Shown one piece after another: positions 61,401 to 64,000 of a stretch of 64,000 nucleotides of DNA. Location: the NCBI GenBank assembly GCA_964420035.1, contig CAYQQR010000017.1:6950-70949 (forward strand). Direction: 5' to 3'. The DNA comes from CAYQQR01 sp964420035. Lineage in GTDB: Bacteria; Bacteroidota; Bacteroidia; Bacteroidales; SM23-62. Both the position numbers and the translations under genes were made by a program. The notes under the pieces are model-generated. The model saw only the letters and a program-made list of their open reading frames with translations. It had not been told where the DNA came from and did not search any database. Numbering within the stretch: the first letter of the stretch is position 1; each line of letters starts with the position of its first letter.

Positions 61401-61663
61401 TTTTCCATCGATTGGGAAGTAAACTCTTTTATGCCCGGAACACCTCTTATGGCATTTTCGATCAATGCGGTAACTCCCTCATCCATTTCCTGGGGCGTTG
61501 CGCCGGGATATTTTACGGTAATCCGCAACGTATTGGTTTCAACCATCGGGAAAGAGGATTTCTTCATGTTCATGAACCCGACAATTCCGAAAATCAGAAG
61601 AATAGCAACTACTATTTTTCCGTAAAAGGGATATTCAACAAATATTTTGATAATTCTTTTCAT
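58418..61663 (-). CDS. RND-family efflux pump inner-membrane subunit
   Basis: A 1081-residue hydrophobe/amphiphile-type RND transporter. The first helix at residues 12-32 is followed by the large porter domain (PGATPQEMDEGV, NGVDGISNFPADAEKPVV). Transmembrane helix 4 carries the proton-relay aspartates in VGILVDDGIVIGEN, followed by PAVFTSILTTIIAF. The second porter domain and second set of helices include GIMGAVWGH and LLTTLTTTAGLMPL. The length and halves fit AcrB/CusA relatives, and the lack of metal-binding Met clusters favours an organic substrate. It lies between the adaptor and TolC-like genes. Confidence 0.94.
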   Translation of the reverse strand: MKRIIKIFVEYPFYGKIVVAILLIFGIVGFMNMKKSSFPMVETNTLRITVKYPGATPQEMDEGVTALIENAIRGVPGIKEFTSQSMENLSQITIISTFGYDIDELLIDVKNGVDGISNFPADAEKPVVAKVRSRDRAMYLALLSENEDRLKINEMANRIEDDLLLSGEISQIEMEGLPSNRMEIAVTIDEIQLRRYNLTFADVQHAITSNNQDIHGGTIRSSREKIKVVSRQRSVNPDDIAQIVVKSNPEGRLVRIGDVAEVRKQYEEDPAESFVNGKPAVILNITKLRTEDLEDISAFVNDYVRTFNEKQDQFQIVILEDYTENINSELAVFIKNAVMGIFLVVILLTLLLNFRLSLWVAWGIPAAFLGMFIVGALIGSTIDKLSLVGMILIVGILVDDGIVIGENIFTHFTKGKSPRLAAIDGTREVLPAVFTSILTTIIAFTPLFFIEGFLEMLYAMGFVAVVCLIFSLIEGVFVLPGHVGNPKVLKAENKSSRLSHISNKIVYFLRDRLYLPSLIRILQAKVLTIIIITSLMIVTGGMVISGHIPFTFFPPSPSEMFNVDLALKPGEHKERTLETLQWIEENLYEVNRELMEKHDREKPFVKTTQINLGTAFNGIETGTHAGVIRVFLNTTKGTKVTDKTIQKALNHKLGEIPEAYKFTMGTSSGRAQRFGAPVSIGLLGYDLTTLEKAKRELKDELSEIDELYNVTDNSQLGSQEIRIRLKPKAYTMGLTQTSLMRQVREGYYGGLAQRIQDGKDEIWFYVRYPEKYRETIGQMENMLIRTSQGNYPLSTVADMTMGRSLSMINGYNGQRVIRVDAYMKDERASITPIMNEVENNILPKIIDKYPGMTYTHMGQKKDTQEQIQSLVKYFGLALLIIVLVIVIYFKSFRQGFIIILSIPLGIMGAVWGHSIHNEPLCMFSIWGLVAMTGVIINDSVIFVSRYNQLLIEGHKVFQAAIETAKSRFRPILLTTLTTTAGLMPLILEQSPEARFLSPMAMSVAYGIFFGGIFILLTLPVQILISNELLVRTKKLFSKTTEGITPESVENAVINHQINQKLEKDIREEETSEKVNKQNHIT

Positions 61664-61705
61664 GAATGCGCCATTTTCAGATTGTTTTTTAATTACCTTT
61701 CCGGG

Positions 61706-62821
61706 CTATTTGATTTTTACTTTATCTCCTTCCGAAACATCAACCAGGGATTCGATAACTACAAGCGTTCCGTCATCCAGGCCTGATATGATGACATGGT
61801 CGTTGAGTTTGCGCTCTGTGGTTATTTCTTTTAATCGTAACATTCCATTTTGAATCACATACACTTTTTCCCCGTCAATCAACGTCTCTCTTGGAATCTT
61901 TACGCCCTTGACCTGTTTATCGATATCAAAGGTAACTACGGCAAATTCACCGATTTTAAAAGCCTGTTTTCCTTTCGGAATGTATTTGACATAGACTTTT
62001 ACTGTTTGTGTGGTTTCATCCACGAAATCAGCAACTCGCGTTACAATACCGGAAGCAGTGTGGTTATCCTCTCCGGATATTGTGACATGTAATCCGGGCT
62101 CTATCCATTTTGCATCAGAAGGAGGAACAGGAACCTTCATTTCCAGACGATCGGTTCTCACGATAGTGGCCAGGGTAGCTCCCATATTTGAAACCGCCCC
62201 GGTCTGCCGCTGTATATCCCTGAAAGAACCATCAAAAGGAGCGAATATTTTGTATTTGTTCAAGTTAATCTCCTGGTTCCTGATTGAATAATATTCTGAC
62301 AAAATACCTTTTGACGACATAAAAACCTGCTCTTTATCGGATTGGATTTCGGGTAGCGGCGGTAGAGACGTTTTTACCTCAATCGAATTAAAAAAACCGT
62401 TCCATTTTTTATATTCTTCCGGAAAATCAATTTTCAAATCGGGTAAAACGGCGCTCAGCTTTTGCAGAAAATTACTTTTGCTTGCTGTAAGAGAAGCTTG
62501 AATGTCGTCATTATAAATGCTTATTAACAGCTCGCCTTTTTTAAACTGCTGTCCCTCCTTAAACAGAACATTCCCCTCCATGATGCGGCCGTTGACCTCA
62601 GCAGACAGTGTTACCATCTCGTAGGAAGAAATCCGGCCCCGGTGTGATATAGCAGATTCCACAGGTTCATTAACAACCTTTTGTGCTTCAACATGCAGGG
62701 AACTTTGTTGCTTCTGCTGTTTCTGAGCCTGAGGCTGATTTTTCATCAACAAAACTGTTAAAAAAACAGCTCCTGTTAGTATTAAAATGCCCGTGATGCG
62801 ATATATTAATTTTGATTTCAT
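61706..62821 (-). CDS. RND efflux periplasmic adaptor subunit
   Basis: A 371-residue membrane-fusion protein. It has an N-terminal helix (residues 8-26) and then a barrel-sandwich lipoyl-like domain with GRISSYEMVTLSAEVNGRIMEGNVLFKEGQQFKKGELL, a helical hairpin and the second lipoyl half (IFAPFDGSFRDIQRQTGAVSNMGATLATI). Beta-barrel and membrane-proximal domains complete the protein. It connects the RND pump to the TolC-like duct. Gap to the pump gene 42 bases. Confidence 0.92.
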   Translation of the reverse strand: MKSKLIYRITGILILTGAVFLTVLLMKNQPQAQKQQKQQSSLHVEAQKVVNEPVESAISHRGRISSYEMVTLSAEVNGRIMEGNVLFKEGQQFKKGELLISIYNDDIQASLTASKSNFLQKLSAVLPDLKIDFPEEYKKWNGFFNSIEVKTSLPPLPEIQSDKEQVFMSSKGILSEYYSIRNQEINLNKYKIFAPFDGSFRDIQRQTGAVSNMGATLATIVRTDRLEMKVPVPPSDAKWIEPGLHVTISGEDNHTASGIVTRVADFVDETTQTVKVYVKYIPKGKQAFKIGEFAVVTFDIDKQVKGVKIPRETLIDGEKVYVIQNGMLRLKEITTERKLNDHVIISGLDDGTLVVIESLVDVSEGDKVKIK

Positions 62822-62878
62822 GTATGTAATGTTTTATTCGTTTAATAATCCTATGTTTATCATGACACCGTAATCCAT

Positions 62879-63469
62879 TTAAATTTGCGGTTGCGTTTTC
62901 AACATCAGCCTGTATGATTCAATAAGTTTTTTGCCCCTGGAAACAAGGTTAAAGGAATATCCGGACATTTTCCATTGTTTTACCAACATCCTTAGGCTAC
63001 CGTTTATCATGACGGAAATAATCCCGGCGTCAATATCTGGTCTGATTTCTCCGCGTTGTTGTCCTTGCAGAATTAATTCAGATAATGCAGAGAGACTTTT
63101 TTCCATTTTGAGCCGGGTTTTTTCAACAAGTTTAGGTTCATTTTGAAACAAGTCCTCTGCAAACACGACTGAAACCGACGCCGGATTTTCCTGAAATGTC
63201 TGAAAATGTTTTCCCAGTTTTTTTTCGATGAACTCAAATATGCTGTCAACTTCCGTTTTGTTGCTGAATTTTGTTTGTTCGCCAATTGCATCGAGCAAAT
63301 CAATCAGAATTTGTGTTTTACTTTCATAATGCCTGTATATGGCAGATTCTACAAGTCCGATTTTTTTAGAAAGATTCTTTATTGTCAAACTTTGGATTCC
63401 GTTCTCTGCTATTATTTCAAGCGAGGCATTAATGATTTCTTTTTGTCTTTCAGATAATTCTGTTTTCAT
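62879..63469 (-). CDS. TetR/AcrR-family repressor of the efflux operon
   Basis: A 196-residue transcription factor. Residues 8-55 form the TetR DNA-binding domain (IINASLEIIAENGIQSLTIKNLSKKIGLVESAIYRHYESK), followed by a ligand-binding helical domain. It is the first gene of the seven-gene minus-strand operon. A perfect palindrome lies 2 bases upstream of its start and probably is its own operator, so it would repress itself and the pump until an inducer binds. Confidence 0.9.
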   Translation of the reverse strand: MKTELSERQKEIINASLEIIAENGIQSLTIKNLSKKIGLVESAIYRHYESKTQILIDLLDAIGEQTKFSNKTEVDSIFEFIEKKLGKHFQTFQENPASVSVVFAEDLFQNEPKLVEKTRLKMEKSLSALSELILQGQQRGEIRPDIDAGIISVMINGSLRMLVKQWKMSGYSFNLVSRGKKLIESYRLMLKTQPQI

Positions 63470-63471
63470 TT

Positions 63472-63497
63472 CTTGTGAGCGAATATTCGCTCACAAG
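63472..63497. promoter_or_regulatory. Perfect 26-bp palindromic operator of the TetR repressor
   Basis: Each half is CTTGTGAGCGAAT; the other half is its exact reverse complement with no spacer. It lies 2 bases before the tetR start codon, between its promoter and coding region. The 13-bp half-site with a central ATAT-like junction is typical of TetR dimer operators. Confidence 0.88.
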
Positions 63498-63948
63498 GAT
63501 AAGTCATTAAATTAAATTTATCAAGTGTTTTGGCAAAATAATGCTAATTCATCTTTGAGGTCAGTGAAAATGGCTCTTTTGGTTTGTTGAATTGTTGGGT
63601 TCTTGTGTCGGGGCAACTACAAATATACCGTTGTGGCTAATTGTTTTAAAAAATGTGCGGTGGCATATCGGCTTTGATGCCGGCTTTCTTAATCTTGTCA
63701 ATATTTGGTTATTTTGTTTTGTCATAATGGTTTACTTTTCGTATTATCCCAGTCGTTTCTGTCTTTTTACACTTGGCGGTAACGGGAGTCTGTGTAAAAA
63801 CTCCATTCATCACGTAAATTCATGAATTTCCGTGGCTTTTCAGAGGATCTGAGGTTATTATTCTCAAAGAACAAATGATCACTGGATTTTCATACACCGG
63901 AAAAAAGTCCTTCAAAACAAGGCATATAAGCCTCCTCGGACCTGATAA

Positions 63949-63982
63949 TAAACTACCTCGCGGCAGAGCTACGAGGTATTAA
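63949..63982 (-). repeat. Right copy of the 34-bp inverted repeat
   Basis: Reverse complement of 55295-55328 with one mismatch (position corresponding to T-G-G in the left copy is T-A-G). Together the two copies bracket the whole efflux operon. Confidence 0.85.
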
Positions 63983-64000
63983 AACAGCTTGAGCTGTTGT

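Larger units (their letters stand above)
63470..64000. other. Upstream region of the efflux operon, no gene
   Basis: Apart from the operator (63472-63497), this 531-base region shows no credible gene. A 77-codon frame with a TTG start at 63592 is hydrophobic and cysteine-rich but matches nothing known to me. GGCGGTAAC at 63775-63783 is the inverse of GTTACCGCC at 55712-55720. The last 52 bases hold the right copy of the 34-bp inverted repeat and an AACAGCT/AGCTGTT hairpin (63983-63998) that runs to the window end. Confidence 0.65.

Noticed and set aside
63592..63825. 77-codon hydrophobic frame upstream of tetR
   Set aside because: TTG start, no Shine-Dalgarno or promoter, no recognised family; kept only as part of the intergenic description.
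1..64000. tRNA, rRNA or classical riboswitch genes
   Set aside because: The intergenic regions I read show no tRNA T-arm signature, rRNA sequence or known riboswitch core; a covariance-model scan was not possible.

Overview
The window looks like a contiguous chromosomal piece of a Bacteroidota bacterium, most likely of the Bacteroidales/Marinilabiliales type. The reasons are a type IX secretion (T9SS) type-B sorting domain, DUF6702, BT_3928-like and DUF4197 proteins, an archaeal/eukaryal-type ProRS, the PPDK plus ATP-dependent PEPCK pair, promoter-like TTTG/TAnnTTTG elements, and almost no Shine-Dalgarno sequences. No rRNA, tRNA, CRISPR array, integrase-bearing phage or insertion sequence was recognised. 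Gene names rest on motif and family recognition; no database search was run.

Layout. 1-4.4 kb: serine biosynthesis (serC end, serA), DUF1015, yggS and a DHOD-like protein. 4.4-8.8 kb, minus strand: a TPR protein and a T9SS-exported multi-domain surface protein, then DUF6702. 8.8-10 kb: an internally deleted hupE remnant and xerD. 10.2-14.7 kb: ppdK and pckA around the PEP-pyruvate-oxaloacetate node. 15-17.4 kb, minus: folP, cdaA (c-di-AMP) and plsY. 17.4-27.6 kb: tmk, BT_3928-like, an orphan ABC permease, tpiA, prmA, a giant exported protein of unknown function and rsmE. 27.6-34.4 kb: an ECF sigma factor, uvrA and a set of small exported or lipoproteins. 34.6-37.9 kb: a NifS-SelD fusion, an octamer-repeat region and nth. 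38-43.8 kb: an aromatic amino-acid operon (pheA, DAHP synthase-chorismate mutase, aroB, aroD, aroC, tyrA). 43.8-55 kb: tilS, an Omp85-like protein, an M49-like peptidase, an MFS transporter, proS, a Tyr/Ser/Arg-rich lipoprotein and a FadL-like protein. 55.7-63.5 kb, minus: a seven-gene TetR-RND efflux operon that also carries a cupin and two half-permeases.

The strongest regulatory finding is upstream of pheA. A good Bacteroidota promoter is followed by a 19-codon leader peptide with ten Phe/Tyr codons in twelve, then an intrinsic terminator directly before pheA. A CGGGA segment at the leader stop codon can pair with the terminator's 5' arm. This has the full logic of ribosome-mediated transcription attenuation, here controlling the shikimate/Phe/Tyr operon.

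Other unusual features are a dispersed family of intergenic 8-bp tandem repeats (units of the type GAGACATN), a palindrome-rich element whose core recurs inverted on both sides of the efflux operon, a perfect 26-bp operator-like palindrome 2 bases upstream of the tetR start codon, and just three genes with a perfect Shine-Dalgarno in a background that lacks them.
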